This document shows, one piece after another, positions 42,463 through 54,134 of a stretch of 64,000 bases of DNA. This DNA comes from Prosapia bicincta. Its lineage: Eukaryota > Arthropoda > Insecta > Hemiptera > Cercopidae. The first letter of the stretch is position 1, and every line of letters starts with the position of its first letter. The stretch spans positions 104,273,350 through 104,337,349 of the forward strand of contig JBAIZL010000001.1 of NCBI GenBank assembly GCA_036971475.1. Direction: 5' to 3'. The notes beneath the pieces were generated by a model. It was not told where the DNA came from. It did not search any database and saw only the letters and a list, made by a program, of their open reading frames with translations. The translations under genes and the position numbers were made by a program.

Positions 42463-42899
42463 ATATATATATATATATATATATATATTTTATTACAATT
42501 GGAATCCTTCCAATCATAAGTCTGATTCAATATTTATTTAACATATATTCTCTGATACCGTGTCTTTAAATCCCAGCCTATCCGAGTCATAGTATGTCTA
42601 GATTTGGTCAAATTGGTTATAACATTTCTCTTTCCCTTATTTCTGTTTATTCCTTGTTTATTATTTATCTCATATTTATTTTGCTTTTAGCTTCATCTAA
42701 CTCTCAGTTCTAAGTTAGTATTTTATCTCCCCTTCCAATCTCACATCCAGTTCAATTATTTTCTTATATCATTTCAGTTTATTTTGTATGAAGTTTAACA
42801 TCTAATATTTTTAAAGGTTGCAATCCCATATCCTCTATTTGATCATATCTATAGCTCCTTCGATTACACTGTCCCTATATCAACGAATATAAATTTTGT

Positions 42900-43170
42900 T
42901 TTAATACTTATATATCAACGCAGATTCTCCCTTACAATACGACGAAGTTTAAATACACAATTACCATATTTTTATTACAACGATGCTTTAATATTTATTA
43001 TCATAGATTCATATTTCTTTTATAATATATAATATATACGACGAAGTTCCATTATTTATCAACGCAGATTCTCCCTTACAATACGACGAAGTTTAAATAC
43101 ACAATTACCATATTTTTATTACAACGATGCTTCAATATTTATTAACATAGATTCATATTTAACGTTATTC
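42900..43170 (-). repeat. inverted copy of 147-bp tandem block
   Basis: It carries ATCAACGCAGATTCTCCC, TACGACGAAGTTTAAATAC and AACGATGCTTTAATATT, each twice, the reverse complement of the block at 20870-21165. Confidence 0.88.
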
Positions 43171-43439
43171 ATTATTCGACGAAGTTTCCAATAAATTATC
43201 GTAGATATAGTTACCATCCCTTTAAACTTATCTCCTGCTAACGTTTTCTTATACACATAGTCACCTAGAGTTTATTCATATTGCTTCCTTTACCTATATT
43301 TAATATCTCCCTTCCTATTTTATTTTTTATTTTCCAATATCCAGTTTTCCTGGATACATGTCATATTACTGCCTGTGTCTATTAATGCCTGTAAACTTGT
43401 TTCCTCTATTTAATTTCTATTCCTGGGTTTCTGATTGTC

Positions 43440-44378
43440 TTAGTTTTCCGACTGACTGTGGGCACCATGCTCTTTTCTTGTCCCCACGCCTGTCCTTGCC
43501 TTAACACCGTTTACATCTCCATTGTATCTCTCATCTGCTTCATAAGTTCTATTTTCTCTGTTATTCTCATATTTAAATTCCATCTCCCATTTTCCAAAAT
43601 CGAGTTGTGCCTCCACATTCATTAACATATCCGTACCTATGATCATTTCTCTCAATAAGCCTTGTACCACTAAGCCCTGAGACGGATATTTAACTCCTCC
43701 TATTTCTCCTATTACCACTTTCATTTTATTAATCTTTTCAATTTTCTTATTAGTTGCGGTTTGAATTGTTAAATTTTTTATTTGCCATATTTCTAATTTT
43801 CCTAGTTTATTTCTATCTCCTAACCTTCCCCGCTCTCCTAATATTTTCTTCCTTACATCTTTGACTTTCCTAAAACGCTCATCTGTTATTTTTCTTTCTC
43901 CTATCACCTTTAATTTCAACTCTCCTAACTCTTCTGTGTTTTTCTTTGTTATATTTTCTACTTTCTCTACCTCTTTCTTATTAATTTCTATTACATCAGC
44001 TATTATTTCATTTGTTTCCTCAAAATTGTCCTTAATCTCCTCCTCTAATTCTCTATCTTTCTCCTCTAAGTCTCTTCTCACATCCTCTATTACAGCATTA
44101 CTCTCTGTCCTCCACGGTCGCCTCATATCCTCTATCATTTTCTTATTTTCCTCCCTTATTTCCTCTTTTATGGATTTCAAATCCTCCTTCATCTCTCTCA
44201 TTTCTTTTAAGAAGTTTGCATTCATTCCTATGAGAGTCCTCATCATCTCCCTCAAATCTTCATTCTCATTATTTCCCCGTTTTTTATATTGGGTTTGCAT
44301 AGGTGGTAGTCCCCTAGCTTCTTCTACCTCGATGTTTCCTATTGGCATATCTGTGCCTTCCATTTCTTTCATTTCCAA
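43440..44378 (-). CDS. chimeric Gag-protease ORF (M1 copy)
   Basis: Open for 312 codons. It has the Gag stretch [20 protein letters not shown] and a shorter coiled coil (about residues 50-190). The protease C-terminal half follows, [15 protein letters not shown] with [11 protein letters not shown], and then the Gag tail ending HSQSEN. The capsid region is missing, as in the copies at 19336 and 58803. The first 60-70 codons of the ancestral Gag are lost or out of frame upstream of 44378. On the complementary strand an open frame exists only because the Lys/Glu-rich code reads as Ser/Phe. Confidence 0.78.
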   Translation of the reverse strand: MEMKEMEGTDMPIGNIEVEEARGLPPMQTQYKKRGNNENEDLREMMRTLIGMNANFLKEMREMKEDLKSIKEEIREENKKMIEDMRRPWRTESNAVIEDVRRDLEEKDRELEEEIKDNFEETNEIIADVIEINKKEVEKVENITKKNTEELGELKLKVIGERKITDERFRKVKDVRKKILGERGRLGDRNKLGKLEIWQIKNLTIQTATNKKIEKINKMKVVIGEIGGVKYPSQGLVVQGLLREMIIGTDMLMNVEAQLDFGKWEMEFKYENNRENRTYEADERYNGDVNGVKARTGVGTRKEHGAHSQSEN

Positions 44379-44821
44379 ACTTGTCCCTTTTTCCTGGTCC
44401 CCTACAACTACCAGCTCGCCTATAATATTTTCTTCTTTTTTTTTTATCTGTAAGTAACTTATTATACAAACATAAACAATTTTTTATATATAATATAAAC
44501 CTAGCCTTGATTCTATTCAACTCAGTGTTTAATTTTACAAAATTTTTTCTAAATCTATTTCCAGTTCAAATGTTTTTCATATAAAAAGTTCTAAATTAAT
44601 TTTGTTTCAAAATCTCTCTAAATAAATTTTATCTCTTATTATATCGAGCTCCCACGTTGTCCCGCCAATTATAACAATTTCTTCCGTGCCGCGATACAAC
44701 GGGGTTTTATTATTAAATGAAAATAATTATTTTCTCTAGTTACAAAACACAAACTCCTGACTAATTTAAAATTCTTTATTATTATTTTTCTAATAATCAT
44801 ACCCCACGTTGGTGTGCCAAA
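44379..44821 (-). other. duplicated leader and primer sites
   Basis: The first primer site (inverted) at 44650-44667 reads, on the minus strand, TGGCGGGACAACGTGGGA, a degraded tRNA-Lys site. About 110 bp of LTR follow (44670-44776). The sequence then joins a second leader whose inverted primer site at 44802-44819 is the variant TGGCACACCAACGTGGGG. The junction lies in the run ATTCTTTATTATTATTTTTC, which is common to LTR and leader. Confidence 0.75.
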
Positions 44822-46310
44822 TGTAAAGTTTTTATAAAACGCTTTACAATTATTTCTTTTTTTCTATTAAATATTTATTTTATTGATGATATCAAATTTC
44901 TATTTAAAACAAAAAACTACTCAGGAACAATTCATAATTCTTTATTATAACATTTCTTATTTCAACATTTAAAACAATACACAGAACAAAAATTTATAAC
45001 TTAACAAGTTTTAACAAACTCGGTTTAACTCTTATTTTTTTTGATTTTATAGTTCCACAATTACAATATACCCTAGGCTAATTTTACGATCTCTTACTAT
45101 CTCGGGGTTTATAGCATGGGCTGTATTTTTTAATTCTTTGGTTAATTAAATAAATTTTAAAAAACAATATTAAATTTTGAAATTAGTTTTAATAAATATT
45201 TTCCTGATGGAAAAACTTTAATTTGGAATAAGCAAAAAGGCGAAACTATTTGAACTGGATTATGATCTTATTACTATTAATCACAAGATATTCTAATGTA
45301 CAATTTTAAACTTCCCTATTATCCTAAGAGTCCACTAAAGTTTATTTTTTTTTTATATAGCGCTAGGTACTTAACTTATCAAATAACGGCGAATGGCTGC
45401 TTGCTCACACGTAGAATTCCGTTGTCTTTAAATTTCACTTTTTTCACACTTAAATTCGTTTTAGTTCCTTCAAAATATATTATCACTGTACTTTATCTTT
45501 ACATTTTTCTTATTCCTGTTTAATCTGGCCAAGTTTCCTCACAAAACTGTATAATTTTGACGAATTCCTTTCAAATTGAATTTTGAATGCACAGGGCAGG
45601 TCCGTTTCCTCGGCGTCCCACGCCAGACTCTAACTACGCGTCCTTAGATTTTAAACAATTGTTTGTTTTTTTAATATGGCGGCTTCTCCTTCTTAAAAAA
45701 AAATCATATGGATTATAATTTAGTTCGATTCCTTCTCACTAGAGTCAACTGCACACTTGACCTACTTCTATTTGTTTTTACAGCTGATGCAATAACGCGA
45801 TTGTTTTCACCAGTTTTAATTTTGTTAACATACTGTTTCAATTTTCCGATCCTTAACAAACCTTCCAGTGTTTATTTAATTATTATTATTAGTGTGTGAA
45901 GTGTCTTTGTGTTTTACTTTTGTAATATTTTGAATTGTGTGTGTTTTGACTGGACTTTTCCAAACATAACCTTTCATTGTTTACAATCGTTTTTCACTTT
46001 TTCCTTCAAGTAATTGTTTATGCCCTATGTTACTAATATTTACAATTTTGTTTACACATAACTATTATTAGATTATCTTGTTTTAATTTATGTGTTAGGG
46101 GTTTTGATATAACACATTTCCTAATCGATTATACAGTTCACATACCTTGTTTACATTTTTCAACCTTTTCTAGGCTTTTACCTAAATTTAATTTCAATTT
46201 AACCTAACCAATCTTTTAATGAATTTCTTTTTAAATTTTGTGTGAGTTATTTCTAATATATTTTTCCAATTCTTAAAGAACATTATATAGCCCATTCTAT
46301 AAATGTTACA
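44822..46310 (-). repeat. LTR unit 0 of tandem array / 5' LTR of M1
   Basis: TGTAAAGTTTTTAT to AAATGTTACA, 1489 bp. Apart from its first 100 bp and one T in a poly(T) run, it looks the same as 39071-40549. Confidence 0.88.
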
Positions 46311-46328
46311 ATATATATATATATATAT

Positions 46329-47808
46329 TATAAAGATTATTCTGTTACACAATACAACTGGGTTTTATTATTTAATGAATGTTTGATTGATGATATCAAA
46401 TTTTTATTTAAAACAAAAAAAAAACTACTCAGGAACAATTCATAATTCTTTATTATCACAATTTTTTTTTTATTTCAACATTTAAACAATAAACAGAACA
46501 AAAATAACTTAACAAATTTTAACACAATATACTAAACTCACTTTCTTTGATTTTTAGTTACAAATTTTCATATACCCTAGGCTAATTTTAAGATCTCTTA
46601 CTATCTCGGGGTTTATAGGCATGGGGTATATTTTTTTAATTCTTTTGTTAATTAAATAAATTTTGAAAAAAACAATAGTAAATTTTGAAATTAGTTTTAA
46701 TAAATATTTTCCTGATGGAAAAACTTTAATTTGGAATAAGCAAAAAGGCGAAACTATTTGAACTGGATTATGATTCTTCCTACTATCTATTAATTAATTC
46801 CAAGATATTCTAATGTACAAATTTAAACTTCCCTATTATCTTAAGAGTCCACTAAAGTTTATTTTTTATAGCGCTATATACTCAACTTAATAAATATCGA
46901 AATTCTGCAGGTCGCTTACGTAAGATTCCGTTCTCTTCAAATTTCACTTTTTACACACTTAAATTCGTTTTAGTTCCTTCAAATTATATTACCACTGTAC
47001 TTTATCTTTAAATTCACTTATCCTTAATTAAAATTGCCAAGTTTCTTCACAAATCTGTATAATTTTGACGGCTTTCTTCCAATGTAAAATTTTGACTGGT
47101 CATGGCAGGTCCCATCTCGTAGCGTCACCACGCTATAACCAACTAACGCGTCTTTAGATTTTTAATAATGTTTAAAATATGGCGGCTTCTCCTTCTTCTA
47201 AAACACATGTTGCTATAATTTAGTTCGATTCCTTCCCACTAGAGTCGACTGTCTCTGCCCTACTTTCTTCTGTTTCTACAGCTGATGCAATAACGCGATT
47301 GTTTTCACCAGTTTTAATTTTGTTAACATACTGTTTCAATTTTCCGATCCTTAACAAACCTTCCAGTGTTTATTTAATTATTATTATTAGTGTGTGAAGT
47401 GTCTTTGTGTTTTACTTTTGTAATATTTTGAATTGTGTGTGTTTTGACTGGACTTTTCCAAACATAACCTTTCATTGTTTACAATCGTTTTTCACTTTTT
47501 CCTTCAAGTAATTGTTTATGCCCTATGTTACTAATATTTACAATTTTGTTTACACATAACTATTATTAGATTATCTTGTTTTAATTTATGTGTTAGGGGT
47601 TTTGATATAACACATTTCCTAATCGATTATACAGTTCACATACCTTGTTTACATTTTTCAACCTTTTCTAGGCTTTTACCTAAATTTAATTTCAATTTAA
47701 CCTAACCAATCTTTTAATGAATTTCTTTTTAAATTTTGTGTGAGTTATTTCTAATATATTTTTCCAATTCTTAAAGAACATTATATAGCCCATTCTATAA
47801 ATGTTACA
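46329..47808 (-). repeat. tandem LTR unit 1
   Basis: TATAAAGATTATTCTG to AAATGTTACA, 1480 bp, with 18 nt of (AT)n before it. The last 520 bp match unit 0; the earlier part is of the TAGCGT...ACGCTA (47120-47135) subtype. It is therefore a recombinant of two LTR types. Confidence 0.92.
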
Positions 47809-47826
47809 ATATATATATATATATAT

Positions 47827-49306
47827 TATAAAGATTATTCTGTTACACAATACAACTGGGTTTTATTATTTAATGAATGTTTGATTGATGATATCAAATT
47901 TTTATTTAAAACAAAAAAAAAACTACTCAGGAACAATTCATAATTCTTTATTATCACAATTTTTTTTTTATTTCAACATTTAAACAATAAACAGAACAAA
48001 AATAACTTAACAAATTTTAACACAATATACTAAACTCACTTTCTTTGATTTTTAGTTACAAATTTTCATATACCCTAGGCTAATTTTAAGATCTCTTACT
48101 ATCTCGGGGTTTATAGGCATGGGGTATATTTTTTTAATTCTTTTGTTAATTAAATAAATTTTGAAAAAAACAATAGTAAATTTTGAAATTAGTTTTAATA
48201 AATATTTTCCTGATGGAAAAACTTTAATTTGGAATAAGCAAAAAGGCGAAACTATTTGAACTGGATTATGATTCTTCCTACTATCTATTAATTAATTCCA
48301 AGATATTCTAATGTACAAATTTAAACTTCCCTATTATCTTAAGAGTCCACTAAAGTTTATTTTTTATAGCGCTATATACTCAACTTAATAAATATCGAAA
48401 TTCTGCAGGTCGCTTACGTAAGATTCCGTTCTCTTCAAATTTCACTTTTTACACACTTAAATTCGTTTTAGTTCCTTCAAATTATATTACCACTGTACTT
48501 TATCTTTAAATTCACTTATCCTTAATTAAAATTGCCAAGTTTCTTCACAAATCTGTATAATTTTGACGGCTTTCTTCCAATGTAAAATTTTGACTGGTCA
48601 TGGCAGGTCCCATCTCGTAGCGTCACCACGCTATAACCAACTAACGCGTCTTTAGATTTTTAATAATGTTTAAAATATGGCGGCTTCTCCTTCTTCTAAA
48701 ACACATGTTGCTATAATTTAGTTCGATTCCTTCCCACTAGAGTCGACTGTCTCTGCCCTACTTTCTTCTGTTTCTACAGCTGATGCAATAACGCGATTGT
48801 TTTCACCAGTTTTAATTTTGTTAACATACTGTTTCAATTTTCCGATCCTTAACAAACCTTCCAGTGTTTATTTAATTATTATTATTAGTGTGTGAAGTGT
48901 CTTTGTGTTTTACTTTTGTAATATTTTGAATTGTGTGTGTTTTGACTGGACTTTTCCAAACATAACCTTTCATTGTTTACAATCGTTTTTCACTTTTTCC
49001 TTCAAGTAATTGTTTATGCCCTATGTTACTAATATTTACAATTTTGTTTACACATAACTATTATTAGATTATCTTGTTTTAATTTATGTGTTAGGGGTTT
49101 TGATATAACACATTTCCTAATCGATTTTACAGTTCACATACCTTGTTTACATTTTTCAACCTTTTCTAGGCTTTTACCTAAATTTAATTTCAATTTAACC
49201 TAACCAATCTTTTAATGAATTTCTTTTTAAATTTTGTGTGAGTTATTTCTAATATATTTTTCCAATTCTTAAAAAACATTATATAGCCCATTCTATAAAT
49301 GTTACA
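47827..49306 (-). repeat. tandem LTR unit 2
   Basis: Exactly 1498 bp after unit 1, same length. Only two substitutions were noticed (GATTATACAG/GATTTTACAG and TTAAAGAAC/TTAAAAAAC). Confidence 0.95.
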
Positions 49307-49324
49307 ATATATATATATATATAT

Positions 49325-50790
49325 TATAAAGATTATTCTGTTACACAATACAACTGGGTTTTATTATTTAATGAATGTTTGATTGATGATATCAAATTTT
49401 TATTTAAAACAAAAAAAAAACTACTCAGGAACAATTCATAATTCTTTATTATCACAATTTTTTTTTTATTTCAACATTTAAACAATAAACAGAACAAAAA
49501 TAACTTAACAAATTTTAACACAATATACTAAACTCACTTTCTTTGATTTTTAGTTACAAATTTTCATATACCCTAGGCTAATTTTAAGATCTCTTACTAT
49601 CTCGGGGTTTATAGGCATGGGGTATATTTTTTTAATTCTTTTGTTAATTAAATAAATTTTGAAAAAAACAATAGTAAATTTTGAAATTAGTTTTAATAAA
49701 TATTTTCCTGATGGAAAAACTTTAATTTGGAATAAGCAAAAAGGCGAAACTATTTGAACTGGATTATGATTCTTCCTACTATCTATTAATTAATTCCAAG
49801 ATATTCTAATGTACAAATTTAAACTTCCCTATTATCTTAAGAGTCCACTAAAGTTTATTTTTTATAGCGCTATATACTCAACTTAATAAATATCGAAATT
49901 CTGCAGGTCGCTTACGTAAGATTCCGTTCTCTTCAAATTTCACTTTTTACACACTTAAATTCGTTTTAGTTCCTTCAAATTATATTACCACTGTACTTTA
50001 TCTTTAAATTCACTTATCCTTAATTAAAATTGCCAAGTTTCTTCACAAATCTGTATAATTTTGACGGCTTTCTTCCAATGTAAAATTTTGACTGGTCATG
50101 GCAGGTCCCATCTCGTAGCGTCACCACGCTATAACCAACTAACGCGTCTTTAGATTTTTAATAATGTTTAAAATATGGCGGCTTCTCCTTCTTCTAAAAC
50201 ACATGTTGCTATAATTTAGTTCGATTCCTTCCCACTAGAGTCGACTGTCTCTGCCCTACTTTCTTCTGTTTCTACAGCTGATGCAATAACGCGATTGTTT
50301 TCACCAGTTTTAATTTTGTTAACATACTGTTTCAATTTTCCGATCCTTAACAAACCTTCCAGTGTTTATTTAATTATTATTATTAGTGTGTGAAGTGTCT
50401 TTGTGTTTTACTTTTGTAATATTTTGAATTGTGTGTGTTTTGACTGGACTTTTCCAAACATAACCTTTCATTGTTTACAATCGTTTTTCACTTTCTCCTT
50501 CAAGTAATTACTTATGCCCTATGTTACTAATATTTACAATTTTGTTTGAATATAATTATTATTAGATTATCTTGTTTTAATTTATGTGTTAGGGGTTTTG
50601 ATATAACAAATTTCCTAATGGATTTTACAGTTCAAATACCTTGTTTACAAGTCTAGGCTTTTACCTAAATTTAGTTTCAATTTAATCTAATCAATCTTTT
50701 GATGAATTTCTTTTTTAAATTTTGTGTGAGTTATTTTTAATCTATTTTTCCAATTCTTAAAGAACATTATATAGCCCATTCTATAAATGT

Positions 50791-50794
<4 letters not shown>
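49325..50794 (-). repeat. tandem LTR unit 3
   Basis: It follows unit 2 with the same 1498-bp spacing. It is the same as units 1 and 2 until about 50490, then switches to another subtype (like the LTR at 12850-13189) and ends TGTTACT, not TGTTACA. Confidence 0.92.

Positions 50795-50848
<54 letters not shown>
50795..50848. repeat. (AT)n tract
   Basis: About 54 nt of AT repeat between the minus LTR array and the plus element P4. Confidence 0.97.
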
Positions 50849-50851
<3 letters not shown>

Positions 50852-52036
50852 AACATTTTGAAGTAATATCTATATAAAAGGCACTTACCAAATTAAGATA
50901 AATATATATAAATAAATTCAGTATGTAAAAATTACTAAAATATACCAGGAACGAATTGTAAACATAACCTAATTTCACTTGTATAGAAAATTCACACGGC
51001 CACATTTTAGATCTAATCACAAAATTTTATATAAAAGAAAAAAAAACACAAATCACTATTTATAAGAATATGTATTAGAAATAATTGATAGGTAACAATT
51101 TAAATAGAACTATGTAAAAAATACACTTAAAACTTTCACACGGCAAGCTAGTGAAATGTGCTGGAGTAAACACGTTGCATAACGGATTTGTGGAGTTGCG
51201 TGCGCATTGACCGGCAACAGATGTTCGTTTTAAATATTTCTCATGGAAATATAATATAAAACAGTTTTGGATTTAAATGCAAAGAAATTTAAGTACAGTT
51301 GTTAAGAAGAAGAAGTGTATCCGTAAAGAAGAAGAACATGACATCCGTAAAGCTGTACTTACAAGGAATAAACGAAAAAATAGCGGAAATTCACGATTTG
51401 GCCATTTTTTCTAACAAAGATAGCGTCAGTAAGAGTTGGAACCAAGCATCGGAACGAGGAAGACGTATTCAGAATTGGCTGTAAAAATTTTATTTTTTTA
51501 ACTAGTGCGGAAAGTGCAGTATCATATTTAAATCGTAATTACAGAGTAACAATAAGCCAAATAATTGAACTGATCAATTAAGAAGACATTATTAAGGAAA
51601 TATATTTAATTAAGAACTAAAATAACTTGTAAAAATTTTAACTTGTAAAAATTGTAAATTAGATATTTTTTTGAAAGTGCCAACTCAAAATTTATTAGTC
51701 AAAATTTAGAAAACCCACCTATTTAACCCGAGATAAAGAGAGCTCAAGCTCAAATTGAAATAATTAAATCAATTTCAATTCATATTAAATTTTATAACTA
51801 AACTTCTTGCTGCCATACCAAAATTTAGACTTAGGCTAATAAAGCTTAATTTTTGTAATTCTTTGTAGAGGAAATAAGAATTTTTAATTAGTAAGTGACT
51901 TTGTAAAAGATAACAAGGAATGTCATTTTAAGATATTAAAAGTTTATTGTAACAAAAAGCAGCATTGAAGTGTTATTTCTTTTAAATTATAAATTTTATT
52001 AAGACTTGTATAAAAGCAAAAATTACCATTATTACA
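50849..52036 (+). repeat. 5' LTR of P4 (1188-bp subtype)
   Basis: TGTAACATTTTGAAGTAATA to CATTATTACA. It shares the first 14 bases and the terminal ATTACA with the other LTR subtypes but little of the centre. TAATAAAGC near 51838 may be the poly(A) signal. Confidence 0.95.
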
Positions 52037-52038
52037 TT

Positions 52039-52056
52039 TGGCACACAAACGTGGGG
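52039..52056 (+). other. primer-binding site of P4
   Basis: TGGCACACAAACGTGGGG, followed by CTCG, is a tRNA-Lys-type site with changes in the middle, two bases after the LTR end. Confidence 0.75.
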
Positions 52057-52247
52057 CTCGATTATAAAAAAAAATTTTAAGAATTAACCTTAAGGCACTT
52101 TAGATAAGATTATTAATTAAATATTTGTATTAATATTGTTTACTTTTCAGGACTTTGCAACCATAAGTCAATAATTTTTTTAATTTTCAAAATTTAAATA
52201 GAATAAAGGGGAATTTTGAAATTTTAGATAAAGAAATAAAAAAAAAA

Positions 52248-54134
52248 ATGGAATCTGAAACAGGTACATATAATTTAAGGAGGGAAAAAGCGAAAAAAAC
52301 AGAAAAATTAGAGGAATATAACAAACATAGTAGGTCTAGGAAGGGTACAGCAAGTGAGGAAGCTGCAAAAGGAAAATATGTGACATTAAAAGAAAAAATA
52401 GATGAAAGAGAGGAAGAAGCTACAATAGGCCTAATAGAAGTGGAAGAAGGGACAAGCCTAGAAATACAAGAGACAGAAACGGAAGGCACAGATATGCCTA
52501 TAGAAGAGAGTGAGGTGGAAACCCAAGTAGATGAGGCTAGGGGATTACCACTGATGCAAACCCAACAGAAAAAGGGAAATAATGAGAATGAAGATTTAAG
52601 GGAGATGATGAGATCTCTCATGGAAATGAGCCGAAAAGGAAAAGAGGAGATGAAAGAAATGAGTGAGAATATGAATAGACAATTAGATAAGATGGACGAA
52701 TTAAAAAAGGAATTAAAGGAGAATATAAACGAAGTAAAAGGAGAGATAAAGGAGGAAAATAAGGAGATGAGAGAAGAGATGAACAGAGGATTTGCCTCAA
52801 GTAGGTTGGAAATGAATAGGTTGGATAAGAAATTCGAAAGCCTAAAGGAAGAAAATAGGAGAATGATAGAGGATATGAGGGAACAGTTGAGAACAGAGAA
52901 TAATGATGTAGTAGGAGTTATGAGAAGAGACTTAGAGGAGAAGATAAAGGAGAATTTAGAGGAAACAAAAGAAATAATAGCTGATGTGACAGAGATTAAT
53001 AAGAAAGAGATAGAGAAGGTAGAAAAAATGACAATACAGAACAGGGAAGAGTTAAGAGTTTTAAATAGGGAGATAGCTATTGAGAAAAACAATAATAATG
53101 ATAGAATTGACCGATTGGAAACAGAAGGAAGGAGGAATAATGAGAAACAAGGGGAATTGACCCAGAGAATGGAAAAGGTAGAAAAGAAGGTGGAAGAAAA
53201 TAAAGGAGGAGAAGGCCTAAGGATAATACAGGTGTCATGCGGGAATCAGGAGGAGATGCCAAAATTTAATGGTAGGAATGGGAACCCTATGGAGTTCCTA
53301 AAAAGACTGGATAGGTATGTGGAAAGAAAATTTGGATGTAGGACAGGGGAAGGATTTGAAAATGAATGGAGAGGAATCATAGATAGAGCCTTGGAAGTAG
53401 GAGCGGCAAGATGGTGGGAATCAATTAGAGAGGAGGTGGAAAATTTCGCGGATATACAAGACAGGTTTATAGAAAGATACTGGGCCAAAGAAATACAGGA
53501 AGGCATCAAAGAGAGAATAGAAAATGAAAGGTATATGGAGGGAAATGGAAGAGCCAGAGCAGATTATTTCATAGAAAGAGTCATAGTTTTAAAGAACATG
53601 ACACCACCGCAAAATGAGGAAGAGATAGTCCGGAGATTAAGCCGGCATTTTAATGAAAGGATACAGTTGTCAAGAAGAGTACAAAATATAAAAACGATCC
53701 GAGAGATGGAAAGGATGCTAAATGAGGAGGATATAGAGGAGAGAAATAAGGAAATAAGACAGAGAAACAGGGGACCATGGAATAGGCCTACCCCTAGAGA
53801 GGAACAGAATGGAAATAGATTTCCACCCAGAAGGGGTGAGGAAGGGATGAGACAGCAGGGAAATAGAAGATTTCCAGGACCAGGAAAATTGTATAGAAGG
53901 AATGAATATAGAAGTGAAGGACGGCCATATGTCCAGTTTTTTAACAGAAGAATAGATAATCATATGAGGGGGAATATTGAACCAAGACCAGGGCAGGAAA
54001 ATAATCGAGAAAATAGAGGAGACAGGAATTACAGAACAAATGACAGGAGCCAGAAGGAAATAAATCAGATAGAGGCAAGGACAGGCGTGGGGACAAGAAA
54101 AGAGCAGCTTGCCCACAGTCAATCGGAATACTAA
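52248..54134 (+). CDS. Gag, full length (628 aa)
   Basis: The ATG is chosen because MESETG is conserved in the copy at 63415 and recognisable at 19336. Residues 1-110 are charged, with EGTDMPIEESEVETQVDEAR. Residues 115-320 are a long Lys/Glu coiled coil, including [19 protein letters not shown]. Residues 322-490 form the capsid-like Retrotrans_gag region, with [33 protein letters not shown] and [20 protein letters not shown]. Residues 500-628 are rich in Arg, Asn, Gly and Pro, with no CCHC zinc knuckle, and end [19 protein letters not shown]. The ORF is intact over 1.9 kb, suggesting recent selection or very recent spread. Expected role: particle assembly and RNA binding. Confidence 0.9.
   Translation: MESETGTYNLRREKAKKTEKLEEYNKHSRSRKGTASEEAAKGKYVTLKEKIDEREEEATIGLIEVEEGTSLEIQETETEGTDMPIEESEVETQVDEARGLPLMQTQQKKGNNENEDLREMMRSLMEMSRKGKEEMKEMSENMNRQLDKMDELKKELKENINEVKGEIKEENKEMREEMNRGFASSRLEMNRLDKKFESLKEENRRMIEDMREQLRTENNDVVGVMRRDLEEKIKENLEETKEIIADVTEINKKEIEKVEKMTIQNREELRVLNREIAIEKNNNNDRIDRLETEGRRNNEKQGELTQRMEKVEKKVEENKGGEGLRIIQVSCGNQEEMPKFNGRNGNPMEFLKRLDRYVERKFGCRTGEGFENEWRGIIDRALEVGAARWWESIREEVENFADIQDRFIERYWAKEIQEGIKERIENERYMEGNGRARADYFIERVIVLKNMTPPQNEEEIVRRLSRHFNERIQLSRRVQNIKTIREMERMLNEEDIEERNKEIRQRNRGPWNRPTPREEQNGNRFPPRRGEEGMRQQGNRRFPGPGKLYRRNEYRSEGRPYVQFFNRRIDNHMRGNIEPRPGQENNRENRGDRNYRTNDRSQKEINQIEARTGVGTRKEQLAHSQSEY

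Larger units (their letters stand above)
39071..46310 (-). mobile_element. composite minus LTR element (M1)
   Basis: Reading plus strand: 3' LTR (39071-40549), internal 3' region with the GTCCCC tract, a nested solo LTR (41018-42462), the conserved tandem block, chimeric gag (43440-44378), leader and primer site (44650-44667), a partial LTR (44670-44776), a second leader with primer site (44802-44819), then a full LTR (44822-46310). The two outer LTRs are almost identical over about 1.38 kb but differ in their first 100 bp. The doubled leader shows recombination between two copies. No RT. Confidence 0.75.

Noticed and set aside
46329..50794. Array considered as CRISPR-like or as a classical satellite
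   Set aside because: The unit is 1.5 kb and is plainly an LTR; no short repeats with unique spacers are present.
52187..53092. Minus-strand ORF of 301 codons, Ser/Phe/Ile-rich
   Set aside because: It is the complement of the Lys/Glu coiled-coil part of Gag. GAA/AAG/AGA-rich code reads without stops in antisense. The same artefact occurs at 19365-20099, 43861-44457, 14385-14978 and 59203-59574.
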